Shown here one piece after another: positions 28,689 to 39,775 of a DNA stretch of 64,000 nt. A program made the translations under genes and the position numbers. Origin of the DNA: Bufo bufo (Eukaryota > Chordata > Amphibia > Anura > Bufonidae); contig NC_053389.1 in NCBI RefSeq assembly GCF_905171765.1, positions 743,629,146-743,693,145 on the forward strand, read 5' to 3'. Under the pieces are notes generated by a model. It saw only the letters and a program-made list of their open reading frames with translations, did not search any database and was not told the DNA's origin. Each line of letters opens with the position of its first letter. The first letter of the stretch is position 1.

Positions 28689-29174
28689 AGGGGTTGCCCG
28701 GGTTCATAGCTGATAGCTGACATCCCTCCATTTTCACCCCGGCAGCCCCCCTGACTTGAGGATTGGAGCAGTTCATGCTTCGATGCTCTCCTTTGCCCTG
28801 AGCTAAATCGCGCAGGGCAAAAGCATTTTTTGGAGATCCGGTGACGTACTGGGGCTCTCCATGGGGCTGCCAGGAAGCCCGGTGACGTCACCGGCACTGA
28901 TGGGCGGGATTTAGCGCTGCCCTAGCCAGTAAAACGGCTAGGGCAGCGCTAAAGCCCGCCCATCAGAGCTGGTGACGTCACCGAAAACACTGTCGGGCGG
29001 AAGCTTCCGCTCGGCCGTGTGTTATTGTAAACAGAAAAGCCCTTGCCCTGAGCGATTTAGCGCAGAGTAGGGGAGCGGATTGGAGCATGAACTGCTCCGA
29101 TGCTCAAGTCAGGGGGGCTGCCGAGGTGAAATTATAGGTATGTCCGAGTTCAGCTCTGAACCCAGACAACCCCT
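28689..29174. mobile_element. TTAA-flanked foldback element, 486 bp
   Basis: TTAA (28685-28688)|AGGGGTTGCCCGGGTTCA at left, TGAACCCAGACAACCCCT|TTAA (29175-29178) at right. Inner arms contain GGTGACGTCACCGG (28881-28894) and GGTGACGTCACCG (28971-28983), plus GCGCTGCCCTAGCC mirrored by GGCTAGGGCAGCGC. A TTAA duplication points to piggyBac- or Kolobok-type mobilisation; no coding sequence. Confidence 0.8.
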
Positions 29175-29178
29175 TTAA

Positions 29179-30091
29179 GCTACCAGACCTGCTTCCTACT
29201 ACTCTAGACCTGAAGTTAACTTTTCTCATACATCCTCACATTACAACCTACGAATATTATGGCATGATCAGGTGATCCTCTACTATCAACACTATCACAT
29301 CTCGCTCAGAGTCAACTGGTGTGCAGTGTAATTCTAATGGAGAGATGACCTACTACTTGCAGGTTTTAAAAACCCCTATTGATTTCATTGCAGAAGCGGC
29401 CACCGAACATCTTTACATTAAAATCAGTGCAGGAAACGACTTACTCTGGAAGAGCGGCGGAGGTCACATCTCTGGAATCTTATCATGATTGACTGGCATA
29501 TCATATGATCGTACTACCAGAATATTACCGTAAAAGAATTTCTACTTACATCCCATGTCACAAAAAAACAAAAAACAAAAAGAAATGACTCTGTTAGACG
29601 AAAATCATGGCATCATCTTATGAAATGTTATCTAAGAGGATGCTCAAGTGTAAAAAGGATAAAATATTCGAGGAAACGATGTAATAAATATAGAATAAGA
29701 AGAAAATTTAGATAAATGGATAGTGAAGGTCAGATCTTAATGAATAATAGATAAATGATTCCTTTTAATGAAATACAGAGTCTGGTACTCACTGTTGTAA
29801 AGCTGGATGTGTGTGGAGCAGTCAGAGAGGCGAGAAGTGCTGATTACGGCCCCCTCTGTCCTGTTATACATGAAGAGGGGGCTGGACATTCACCGTAGCT
29901 TCCAATCTCATTTATATGCCAATTCTTTAACCATTTGTGCCTTGTTAGCCCTCAAAATGGTATTTCTGTAGGGACCAGGAGTGACTGGATGAGAGCTACA
30001 AAATTTCTCATATAAAATGAAAATCCTCTATTTTATAGGCAATGATGTACAATCTTGGGTGCCCTTTATAACATATACCGGTAAGTACATT
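29179..30091. other. Unassigned sequence with a weak promoter/exon-like signal
   Basis: AT-rich, no repeat termini recognised. On the minus strand a TATAAA (29916-29911) is followed about 120 nt on by a strong donor-like ACA|GTGAGTACC (exon edge 29793). The interval contains a CCCCCTCT/AGAGGGGG hairpin. This could be a non-coding first exon of a host gene, but nothing else supports it. Confidence 0.2.
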
Positions 30092-30214
30092 CCTCAACAT
30101 TGAAATTGCAACACCAAGAAAGACAAGTTGTGGAATTATGGAAATCACAGGATTGATAGACATGTTAATGATATGATATTTTGGAAACTTAAATATTTTA
30201 AACACCTTTATTTA

Positions 30215-30960
30215 TTCCGTATGGAAGATGAGCGCAGCGTACACGCACACACTTATATGCCTTGACATGCTATCAATGAGGTTATTAGGCGTTGTCTGAG
30301 GAATCTTCTGCCATGCTGGGTACACTTGGGCACACAAGTCATCAAGATCTGCTGCTGGCGGTTCTCTTTGCAATTGCCGACCGTTGACCAATGATGTCTC
30401 AGATGTGCTCTATGGGAAATAAGTCCGAAGACGCTGCAGGCCATAGTATCATTTTTAGTGCACGCAGGTTGCTCGCAGTAGCACGAGGAACATGGAACCT
30501 GGCATTTTCCTGCTCCTGGGACACTTTGGAGAAATGGCCATACCACTCGTTCCACAACCAAATCAGTGTAATGCGGAGCTGTGAGTGTACCAGAAATGAA
30601 GACTAGAGGAGTTCCGCTACCGTACATTATGCCACCCCACACCATAATTTCGAGAGTAGGACCAGTTTGACGTTCCCTTGTTAAGGCCTCTTCATCGCTT
30701 TGCCCATATGGTCTCCACAATCTTCAGCTATCGTTGTGTCTGAGAAAAAAGCGGGACACATCACTGAAGAGGATAGACCTTCAGTCCTGCCTCCATTGAT
30801 GTGCACCATGATAGGCTTTGATAGCGGTGGCGTCAAGTCAACACATGTAGCTGGACATCTGGCTCATAGCCCAATGTGGTGCAAACGCCTTCTAAAGTGT
30901 GTGTAGACACAGTTTTCATGGAATGTGATGTCCAAAAATGTGGGATTCTTCTAGTTCACA
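30215..30960 (-). pseudogene. Tc1-like transposase remnant
   Basis: The frame 30720-30253 contains IMVWGGIMYGSGTPLVFI and LTAPHYTDLVVERVVWPFLQ, the conserved block around the second catalytic Asp of Tc1-like DDE transposases. Downstream the frame shifts ('NDTMACSVFGLISHRAHLRHHW' corresponds to a shifted 'ARPHTA..WPA.SPDLSPIEHVW'). The N-terminal DNA-binding part is not readable. Inactive. Confidence 0.75.
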
Positions 30961-31283
30961 TCTCCAAATATTAAAAAAAGTGATTATTTGTGCAGTTTAC
31001 ATTCAGTGCAGTACCTCCAAAAGAGATAGGCCAAACCTTCATGAACAATATCAGAGCTGGAGTGCGCTGCTCTTTTAGTTCAGCAAAGCAACAGTTCGGG
31101 GCCCACAGAGGATGCAACTAGTAAAACTTGAGTTGGGCCATTTAATTGTGAAAAGTTTTTATGCAGTAGGGTGTCCTTATTGTGAGATGTTTTATATCGA
31201 CATGGGTACAATAAATGTGTGTGTTTTTAATTCATCATTGTAGGACTTCATTATTTAGTTGCCATTCAGTTTTTTTCATATAG

Positions 31284-31441
31284 CAGGGATCTGCAACCTC
31301 CGGCACTCCAGCTGTTCAAAAACTACAACTCCCAGAATGCTTTATTCACTTCTGTGGGAGTTAGAAGAACAGCCAAGAATGTTTGCAGTCTGGGAGTTGT
31401 AGTTTTACAGCAGCTGGAGTGCTGAAGGTTGCTGATCCCTG
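31284..31441. mobile_element. hAT MITE, 158 bp, foldback, 8-bp target duplication
   Basis: CAGGGATCTGCAACC at left and GGTTGCTGATCCCTG at right, with inner arms ACTACAACTCCCAG and CTGGGAGTTGTAGT. Flanked exactly by tcatatag (31276-31283 and 31442-31449). Non-coding. Confidence 0.92.
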
Positions 31442-31713
31442 TCATATAGTAACTATAGTGCAACACTATAGTGACCACCACGTTTTTCCCATCTGCACAG
31501 TAAATAGTGACATGCCCTTTGGGAACTGAGGTTTCTTAAATACCTGCATGTGAGACATTTTCACTCTATTTTACAACTGTTGGTTTGCTGAACTTAAAAA
31601 GCAGCTCACTCCAGCTATGATATCAGAGGTTCATCTCTGAGCACTTCTTGCTGTCATTTCAGTTCATTTGTTGTTTTCCCAAGCATGGGACACACAACGT
31701 TGAACAGTGTGGA

Positions 31714-31955
31714 GGGCAGCACGGTGGCTCATTGGTTAGCACTGGTGCCTTGCATGGCTGGGGTCCTGGGTTTGAATCTGACCATGGACAACTTAAGCAT
31801 GGAGTTGGTATGTTCTCCCTGTGTTTGCATGGGTTTCCTCCGGGTTCTACGGTTCTTTCCACACTCCAAAGACATATTGATAGGGAGAGAGTGATACTAA
31901 TGTCTGTAAAGTGCTGAGGAATATAGTAGCGCTATATAAGTGCATAAAATGGATC
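31714..31955 (+). mobile_element. tRNA-derived SINE
   Basis: RNA polymerase III promoter boxes are visible: A-box-like TGGCTCATTGG (31724-31734) and B-box-like GGGTTTGAATC (31769-31779). The body 'TATGTTCTCCCTGTG...CATGGGTTTCCTCCGGGTTCT' is the conserved core of a vertebrate SINE family, and the tail 'TGTAAAGTGCTGAGGAATAT...GCGCTATATAA' resembles an L2-type LINE 3' end. No clear target duplication. Confidence 0.82.
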
Positions 31956-32264
31956 TCGGCCTAGGCGCATAGTGATTTGCCTTGCCAGAGTGATAAACTA
32001 GTGTCTTATAGTTCAAGGATTCTGCAGCAGGGGGTGATAACTGACACATCAATGTACAGGTGGTACCAAACAATCATCCTACATGAGTTCATCCAAGTTT
32101 TCAGGTGGCTAAAAAACTATTGCTTTCAATCTGGTTTTTATGCCCCTCCCACATGCCACTGATTGGATCTAGGTGCTTGAAAACTTGATAATCTTAACGA
32201 CACCTGTTACTTCCTCAATTTGCTTAAGCTTTTCCTTCTTGCTGTTGCAATTTTAATGTTGAGA

Positions 32265-32700
32265 AATATAGAACTGCACAATTACCAAATAGTTTTCTTT
32301 TCCCTCTCATCCATAGGCCCCATAAATGTACTCAATGGTGGCACAAAGAGCTGAGTAAGAACATGTGCTGCTTGAAACATACAGAAAATGTTGACATGTA
32401 TTACGTTTTAACAAGGACTACCATCAAAGTTGTCAGAATTTTTTTTAACAGAGTGCTGGATTTTTATATACTTACCTTAAAAATTAACTATCAAGCTTCA
32501 TAATCCAAAAGTGCCGTGCACCCTCCTCCAATATTTGCATGGTGTATAACCAACAGAAGTTCCTGCATTCAGATCAGCTGTATCTTTGCACTTTTCTTTG
32601 TTATTTTTGAAGAAGGCAAAGGTGGAACTACACACTCACTATCCTCCAGCCTCTATTCCTTGATGTTTAATTAGCAGTTCATTGAAATTTGGTGGCATTT
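32265..32700. other. Unassigned sequence left of the satellite
   Basis: No gene. It ends in a T/A-rich stretch (32690-32712) that resembles the opposite edge of the satellite at about 35370-35385. Confidence 0.25.
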
Positions 32701-35375
32701 TTTTTTTAAAGAAAAAATGTGGGGGGTTCAGTCAGCACAACCCTGTATGCAGGTGCACATCGCTATGGCGAAATACACATACAAACGCAAAAACACAAAT
32801 GCAATAGCACTCTGCAACCAGCACTCTGCCCTGCCTCTATGCTGGATGTTGAATGAGGCATTGGTGTACATTTTGGCCAAAGCGTAATAAGCCATTCACC
32901 ACGTCAAGGTCACCTCTATGAGTGGTCCCTAACACTAGTTCCTACCTGTTATGGGTCATGATAGCCACACAAAGTCCAGGGAGCGCAGGTACAGCATGAA
33001 CGCCAGGCACACTCTGCTTTTAACCCCGTCCGGTGCCGTGACAGCTTTCATCGGATCCAGGGATGCAAGTGCCAACATGCATGCTGAGCCCACTATATAC
33101 TTCTCCTGGAGCCAAATGGCTACTGGTAGGCGCTGTAAAAGCAGACTCAGTTTTATACTGACTTTAAAACCAGCCTCCAGGGCAGACTAACTGGTCAGGT
33201 GTGCATGACTGCATGGAGATCGCCACGCCTCCAATATCTACTACAAAGAAAAAATGTGGGGGGTTCAGTCAGCACAACCCTGTATGCAGGTGCACATCGC
33301 TATGGCGAAATACACATACAAACGCAAAAACAGAAATGCAATACCAGCACTCTGCCCTGCCTCTATGCTGGATGTTGAATGAGGCATTGGTGTACATTTT
33401 GGCCAAAGCGTAATAAGCCACTCACCACGTCAAGGTCGCCTCAATGAGTGGTCCCTAACACTAGTTCCTGCCTGTTATGGGCCATGATAGCCACACAAAG
33501 TCCAGGGAGCGTAGGTACAGCATGCACGCCAGGCACACTCTGCTTTTAACCCCGTCTGGTGCCGTGACAGCTTTCATCGGATCCAGGGATGGAAGTATCA
33601 ACATGCATGCTGAGCCCACTATATACTTCTCCTGGAGCCAAATGGCTACTGGTAGGCGCTGTAAAAGCAGACTCAGTTTTATACTGTCTTTAGAACCAGC
33701 CTCCAGGGCAGACTAACTGGTCAGGTGTGCATGACTGCATGGAGATCGCCACGCCTCCAATATATACTACAAAGAAAAAATGTGGGGGGTTCAGTCAGCA
33801 CAACCCTGTATGCAGGTGCACATCGCTATGGCGAAATTCACATACAAACGCAAAAACAGAAACTCTACAACCAGCACTCTGCCCTGCCTCTATGCTGTAT
33901 GTTGAATGAGGCATTGGTGTACATTTTGGCCAAAGCGTAATAAGCCACTCACCACGTCAAGGTCGCCTCTATGAGTGGTCCCTAACACTAGTTCCTATCT
34001 GTTATGGGCCATGATAGCCACACAAAGTCCAGGGAGCGCAGGTACAGCATGCACGCCAGGCACACTCTGCTTTTAACCCCGTCCAGTGCCGTGACAGCTT
34101 TCATCGGATCCAGGGATGCAAGTACCAACATGCATGCTGAGCTCACTATATACTTCTCCTGGAGCCAAATGGCTACTGGTAGGCGCTGAGTGGCTTATTA
34201 CACTTTGGCCAAAATGTACACCAATGTCTCATTCAACATCCAGCATAGAGGCAGGGCAGAGTGCTGGTTGCAGAGTGCTATTGCATTTGTGTTTTTGCAT
34301 TTGTATGTGTATTTCGCCATAGCGATGTGCACCTGCATACAAGGTTGTGCTGACTGAACCCCCCACATTTTTTCTTTGTAGTATATATTGGAGGCATGGC
34401 GATCTCTATGCAGTCATGCACACCTGACCAGTTAGTCTGCCCTGGAGGCTGGTTTTAAAGTCAGTATAAAACTGAGTCTGCTTTTACAGCGCCTACCAGT
34501 AGACATTTGGCTCCAGGAGAAGTATATAGTGGGCTCAGCATGCATGTTGGCACTTGCATCCCTGGATCAGATGAAATCTGTCACGGCACCAGACGGGGTT
34601 AAAAGCAGAGTGTGCCTGGCGTGCATGCTGTACCTGCGCTCCCTGGACTTTGTGTGGCTATCATGGCCCATAACAGGTAGGAACTAGTGTTAGGGACCAC
34701 TCATAGAGGCAACCTTGACGTGGTGAGTGGCTTATTACGCTTTGGCCAAAATGTACACCAATGCCTCATTCAACATCCAGCATAGAGGCAGGGCAGAGTG
34801 CTGGTTGCAGAGTGCTATTGCATTTGTGTTTTTGCGTTTGTATGTGTATTTCGCCATAGCGATGTGCACCTGCATACAGGGTTGTGCTGACTGAACCCCC
34901 CACATTTTTTCTTTGTAGTATATATTGGAGGCGTGGCGATCTCCATGCAGTCATGCACACCTGACCAGTTAGTATGCCCTGGAGGCTGGTTTTAAAGTCA
35001 GTATAAAACTGAGTCTGATTTTACAGCGCCTACCAGTAGCCATTTGGCTCCAGGAGAAGTATATAGTGGGCTCAGCATGCATGTTGGTGCTTACATCCCT
35101 GGATCCGATGAAAGCTGTCACGGCACCGGACGGGGTTAAAAGCAGAGTGTGCCTGGCGTGCATGCTGTACCTGCGCTCCCTGGACTTTGTGTGGCTATCA
35201 TGGCCCATAACAGGTAGGAACTAGTGTTAGGGACCACTCATAGAGGCGACCTTGACGTGGTGAGTGGCTTATTACGCTTTGGCCAAAATGTACACCAATG
35301 CCTCATTCAACATCCAGCATAGAGGCAGGGCAGAGTGCTGGTTGCAGAGTGCTATTGCATTTGTGTTTTTGCATT
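32701..35375. repeat. ~530-bp satellite: three direct then two-plus inverted copies
   Basis: GAAAAAATGTGGGGGGTTCA starts copies at 32711, 33248 and 33774. At about 34188 the array flips strand inside a monomer ('GGTAGGCGCTG|AGTGGCTTATTAC') and continues inverted to about 35375. The whole is a ~2.7-kb imperfect palindrome. Monomers differ by small indels, mainly in the 'GCAATAGCACTCTGCAACC' region. The 60-80 residue frames in it repeat with the DNA and are not genes. Confidence 0.95.
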
Positions 35376-36039
35376 TTTTTTTTAAATTAAGGGTTGTCTA
35401 CCTCCTTGGCTTCACTGTTATGTTTCCCATAACACAACCTTCATTTACTTATGATACCACTGGCTTTGCAGAGACAACCAGGATGGAGTCTTCTCACGCT
35501 GCTCTTGATTTATTCTAAGGGCAGCAAGTGAGACATCAGTGACAAAGAACTACTGCCCCCAAAATCACACTGCAGAGTCTAAGTGTATCCTATTTGATGC
35601 AGATTCAGTGCTTCTTCCCATTCCTTCTGCTTGTGATAGGTGTCTCCCTGTCTGCTCTTAAAAGCAGGAGGCAGGAGAGAGAAGTGTGAAAATGCTGTAG
35701 GTTTAAAGTTTTGTGAGTAGATAATAAAGCAAGTTAATAGAGCTACACTTCTGGGTTGTGGCGCATGAACAGTTGCTGCACCGATTATGGGAGCAGAGTC
35801 TTTGTTCTTGCGTCACTACATGCAGATGCTTGCCAATACCAGCCAAGATGTCCCACCCTGTCAACCAAGTGGCAGGGGGAGCATACTCAACTTCAGAGAC
35901 ACCGAATTGCAAGTGGAAAACTGTGCTTAAGATTAATCAATTCTTAAAAAAAAATCAATTTGATTATTTGTGATCCGGACTGCTCTCTGCAGGAAATTTC
36001 TCTGACTGAAATTTGTATCAGTTTGATAAGACTTTAGCT
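35376..36039. other. Unassigned sequence
   Basis: About 660 bp with no recognised gene, RNA or element terminus. Confidence 0.3.
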
Positions 36040-36299
36040 TAAAGGTCCATTCACACATCCGTAGAATGTGTCCGCAACCGTTCAGCAATTATCCGGAACG
36101 GGTGCGGACCCATTCCTTCTCTATAGGGCAGGAATGGATGAAGACAGCACACAGTGTGCGGTCCGCATCCGCATTTCCGGAGCGTGGCCCCAACTTCCGG
36201 TCCGTGGCAATTGTGGACAAAGATAGGCAATTCTATGGAGGTGTCGGTCGGGTATATAGTGGATCAGCAAACCATTACGGACGTGTGAATGGACCCTAA
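36040..36299. mobile_element. Foldback element, 'GGTCCATTCACAC' family
   Basis: AGGTCCATTCACACATCCG at left is mirrored by CGGACGTGTGAATGGACCC|TAA at right. Same family as 20926-21178. Interior 'GTGCGGACCCATTCC' and 'GCGGTCCGCATCCGC'. Non-coding. Confidence 0.75.
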
Positions 36300-36651
36300 A
36301 CGGAATCTGTCAGATCCCAAACTCCTCCAAACTAGAGTAAGAGGTGTACAGTGTAAGTGATGCCGAGTCCAGTTATGTAATTTTTATCTTCATACTCACT
36401 TGCTTTCTGATGCTGTGCTCCCACAAACTAGCAGTAAAATGCGTTGAGAGGACTCCCCTGCTCATACACATAATGGAGAGGACTCAAAGAGAGGACTTTC
36501 TGGCAGCTTTCCTATGAGTGGCAAGTTGTCAGAAAAGCAACTTTACTGAGAAATACCTCAGAGCGAAAGAAGCAATGTAATTTTTCAGATGTTTGAGGAC
36601 CATGCAGGCTGTGCTGAGACAATAAAGGTAACATACACTTGTGGTTTTGGA
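36300..36651. other. Unassigned spacer
   Basis: About 350 bp with nothing recognisable between a foldback element and the TAGAGTTGAGC repeat. Confidence 0.25.
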
Positions 36652-37327
36652 TAGAGTTGAGCGGACACCTGGATCTTCGGGTTCGACGGGTTCGGCCGAA
36701 CTTCACAAAAAAGTTCGAGTTCGGGACCCGAACCCAAACCCCATTGAAGTCAATGGGGACCCGAACTTTGAGCACTAAAATGGCTGTAAAAATGTCATGA
36801 AAAGGGCTAGAGGGCTGCAAATGGCGTCAAAATGTGGTTAAGAGCATGGCAAGTGCTCTGCAAACAAATGTGGTTAGGGAAATGACTTTAAATAACATAA
36901 AATTCGTTAAAATAAAAAATAATAATCTTGATCTAGGAGGACGAGGTCCATATGGAGTAGAAGGTTGAGGAGGTGGTGGATGTGGCGGTGTAGGTGAAAG
37001 TGGCGGTGGAGGAGGAGGAGGTAGCCTACACTGCTTTTTGGTTTAAAATTTATTTATATTTTTTTAAATTAGGGTACACCCCAAAACATTGGGAAATGTA
37101 ACCCTCCAGTCGTGCTAAACACACGTTCAGACAATACACTGGCTGCAGGGCAGGCCAGCACCTCCAAGGCGTAAAGGGCAAGCTCAGGCCATGTGCCCAA
37201 TTTGGAGACCCAGAAGTTGCAGGGGCTGATCCCTGTCAGTTAGTTCGTGTAGGCGTGTGCATACTTACTGCCCCACCATGTCGCACGTCCCCGTGATGTT
37301 CACAATCTAATTTGATATCTGCTCTAT
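36652..37327 (+). repeat. Repeat beginning TAGAGTTGAGC
   Basis: Starts TAGAGTTGAGC (36652-36662), nearly the terminus seen at 1740 on the other strand. It continues with paired 'GTTCGGGACCCGAAC'-type palindromes (36700-36770), a GGTGG/GGAGG purine-rich stretch (36965-37025) and a segment at 37080-37260 that may derive from a DNA transposon. Right edge meets the LINE tail. Class uncertain. Confidence 0.4.
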
Positions 37328-37425
37328 CATAGAAACATAGAAACCTAGAATGTGTCGGCAGATAAGAACCATTTGGCCCATCTAGTCTGCCCAATATACT
37401 GAATACTATGGATAGCCCCCGGCCC

Positions 37426-39357
37426 TTATCTTATATGAAGGATGGCCTTATGCCTATCCCATGCATGCTTAAACCCCTTCACTGTATTTGCAGCTACCAC
37501 TTCTGCAGGAAGGCTATTCCATGCATCCACTACTCTCTCAGTAAAGTAATACTTCCTTATATTACTTTTAAACCTTTGCCCCTCTAATTTAAAACTGTGT
37601 CCTCTTGTGGTAGTTTTTCTTCTTTTAAATATGCTCTCCTCCTTTACCGAGTTGATTCCCTTTATGTATTTAAAAGTTTCTATCATATCCCCTCTGTCTC
37701 TTCTTTCTTCCCAGCTATACATATTAAGGTCCTTTAACCTTTCCTGGTAAGTTTTATCCTGCAATCCATGTACTAGTTTAGTAGCTCTTCTCTGAACTCT
37801 CTCTAGAGTATCTATATCCTTCTGGAGATATGGCCTCCAGTACTGAGCACAATACTCCAAGTGAGGTCTCACCAGTGTTCTGTACAGCGGCATAAGCACT
37901 TCACTCTTTCTACTGCTTATACCTCTCCCTATACATCCAAGCATTCTGCTGGCATTTCGTGCTGCTCTATTACATTGTCTTCCCACCTTTAAGTCTTCTG
38001 AAATAATTACTCCTAAATCCCTTTCCTCAGATACTGAGGTCAGGACTGTGTCAAATATTCTATATTCTGCCCTTGGGTTTTTACGCCCCAGGTGCATTAT
38101 CTTGCACTTATCCACATTAAATTTCAGTTTCCAGAGTTCTGACCATTCTTCTAGTTTTCCTAAATCCTTTTCCATTTGGCGTTTCCCTCCAGGAACATCA
38201 ACCCTGTTACATATCTTTGTGTCATCAGCAAAAAGACAAACCTTACCATCGAGGCCTTTTGCAATATCACTTATGAAGATATTAAACAAAATCGGTCCCA
38301 GTACAGATCCCTGTGGAACCCCACTGGTAACATGACCTTGTTTTGAATGTTCTCCATTGACTACAACCCTCTGTTGTCTGTCACTCAGCCACTGCCTAAT
38401 CCACTCAACAATATGGGAGTCCATGCTCAATGACTGCAGTTTATTGATAAGTCTTCTATGTGGGATAGTGTCAAAAGCCTTACTAAAATCTAGATATGCG
38501 ATGTCTACTGCACCTCCACCGTCTATTATTTTATTCACCCAGTCAAAAAAATCTATAAGATTTGTTTGACATGATCTCCCTGAAGTAAACCCATGTTGTT
38601 TTTCATCTTGCAATCCATGGGATTTTAGATGTTCCACAATCCTATCCTTTAATAGGGTTTCCATTAATTTGCCTACTATTGATGTCAGACTCACTGGTCT
38701 ATAGTTGCTTGATTCCTCCCTACTACCTTTCTTGTGAATGGGCACGACATTTGCCAATTTCCAATCTTCCGGGACGACTCCTGTTACTAATGATTGGTTA
38801 AATAAATCTGTTAACGGTTTTGCCAGCTCACCACTAAGCTCTTTTAATAATTTTGGGTGTATCTCATCAGGCCCCTGTGACTTATTTGTCTTCACCTTAG
38901 ACAGCAAACTTAGAACATCTTCCTCTGTAAAGATACATGCATCAAATGATTTATTAGTCATTCTTTCTAGTGGAGGTCCTTCTCCTTTTTCTTTTGTAAA
39001 AACTGAACAGAAGTATTCATTAAGGCAGTCGGCTAGCCCTTTATTCTCTTCTACATACCTTCCGTCCTTTGTTTTTAATTTAGTTATTCCTTGTTTTAAT
39101 TTCCTTTTTTCATTTATATATCTGAAGAATGTCTTATCCCCTTTTTTCATAGACTGAGCTAGTTTTTCTTCTGCCTGCGCTTTAGAAGTTCTTATAACTT
39201 GCTTGGCCTCTCTCTGCCTAATCTTGTAGATTTCCTTATCTTCATTGCTCTGGGTTTTTTTATAATTACAAAATGCTAGCTTTTTATTTTTAATGATTTG
39301 GGCCACTTCTGCTGAGTACCACAGTGGTCTCCTCCTTTTTTTTGCTTTTACTGACAA
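37426..39357 (-). CDS. LINE ORF2, reverse transcriptase part
   Basis: 643-residue open frame. RT motifs in order: NYRPVSLTSIVGKLMETLL (218-236), AYLDFSKAFDTIPH (287-300), SGVPQGSVLGP (345-355), catalytic FADDT (376-380), then LVRPHLEYCAQYW (495-507), LERVQRRATKL (518-528), and a WNSLPAEVV tail (613-621). This set identifies the CR1/L2/Rex group. It reverse-transcribes LINE RNA at a nicked target. The first Met is only the first after a frame break: the protein should continue into the endonuclease encoded just upstream in another frame. Otherwise no stops, so a fairly young copy. Confidence 0.92.
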   Translation of the reverse strand: MSVKAKKRRRPLWYSAEVAQIIKNKKLAFCNYKKTQSNEDKEIYKIRQREAKQVIRTSKAQAEEKLAQSMKKGDKTFFRYINEKRKLKQGITKLKTKDGRYVEENKGLADCLNEYFCSVFTKEKGEGPPLERMTNKSFDACIFTEEDVLSLLSKVKTNKSQGPDEIHPKLLKELSGELAKPLTDLFNQSLVTGVVPEDWKLANVVPIHKKGSREESSNYRPVSLTSIVGKLMETLLKDRIVEHLKSHGLQDEKQHGFTSGRSCQTNLIDFFDWVNKIIDGGGAVDIAYLDFSKAFDTIPHRRLINKLQSLSMDSHIVEWIRQWLSDRQQRVVVNGEHSKQGHVTSGVPQGSVLGPILFNIFISDIAKGLDGKVCLFADDTKICNRVDVPGGKRQMEKDLGKLEEWSELWKLKFNVDKCKIMHLGRKNPRAEYRIFDTVLTSVSEERDLGVIISEDLKVGRQCNRAARNASRMLGCIGRGISSRKSEVLMPLYRTLVRPHLEYCAQYWRPYLQKDIDTLERVQRRATKLVHGLQDKTYQERLKDLNMYSWEERRDRGDMIETFKYIKGINSVKEESIFKRRKTTTRGHSFKLEGQRFKSNIRKYYFTERVVDAWNSLPAEVVAANTVKGFKHAWDRHKAILHIR

Positions 39358-39775
39358 GTCTAATGCAATTTTCTGTTGCCTTCAATAATGCACCTTTTAA
39401 GTAGTCCCATTTCTCCTGGACTCCATGTAATCCGTTCCAGTCTAATAAGGACTCATTTATGACTAATTTCATTTTTGAAAAGTCTGTTTTTCTAAAATCT
39501 AAAACTTTTGTTTTTGTGTGGTGGGACTCTTTCACAGTTCTTATATTAAACCACACTGACTGGTGATCACTAGATCCCAAGGTTTCGCCTACAATGACAT
39601 CATATACCGAATCCCCATTTGTGAATACCAAATCCAAAATGGCCTCCCTCCGGGTTGGCTCCTCAACCACTTGTTGTAGAGATAACCCCAGTAGGGAATT
39701 TAGAATATCTGTACTCCTGGTAGAACTTGCTATTTTGGTTTTCAAGTTTATATCTGGAAGATTGAAATCTCCCAT
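39290..39775 (-). pseudogene. LINE ORF2, endonuclease C-terminal part
   Basis: 161-residue frame starting at a Met inside the APE-type endonuclease: MGDFNLPDINL, FTNGDSVYDVIV and LGSSDHQSVWF. G-D-F-N and S-D-H are the conserved C-terminal catalytic blocks of this domain. Sense runs out in 'SKSKKKEETTVV', where the RT frame has 'VKAKKRRRPLWYSAEV', so the true reading switches here. The junction is the 8-base homopolymer at about 39338-39345, so a single-base indel explains the break. The N-terminal half of the endonuclease is missing. Confidence 0.85.

Larger units (their letters stand above)
30092..32264 (-). mobile_element. Tc1-like transposon, decayed, with nested insertions
   Basis: Inverted ends: CCTCAACATTGAAATTGCAACACC at about 30092 (its first 20 bases suffice to match) and the mirror of AACATTAAAATTGCAACAGC at about 32235-32262. 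Transposase remnants are on the minus strand. A hAT MITE (31284-31441) and a SINE (31714-31955) inserted later and account for much of the extra length over a normal ~1.6-kb Tc1 element. Confidence 0.65.

Noticed and set aside
31714..31790. Functional tRNA gene
   Set aside because: A and B boxes are present, but the arms do not form a cloverleaf and the sequence continues into a SINE body.
32951..35208. Repeated 79-residue frames (MGHDSHTKSRERR...) in the satellite
   Set aside because: They repeat with the satellite, lie in both orientations after the strand flip, and resemble no protein family.
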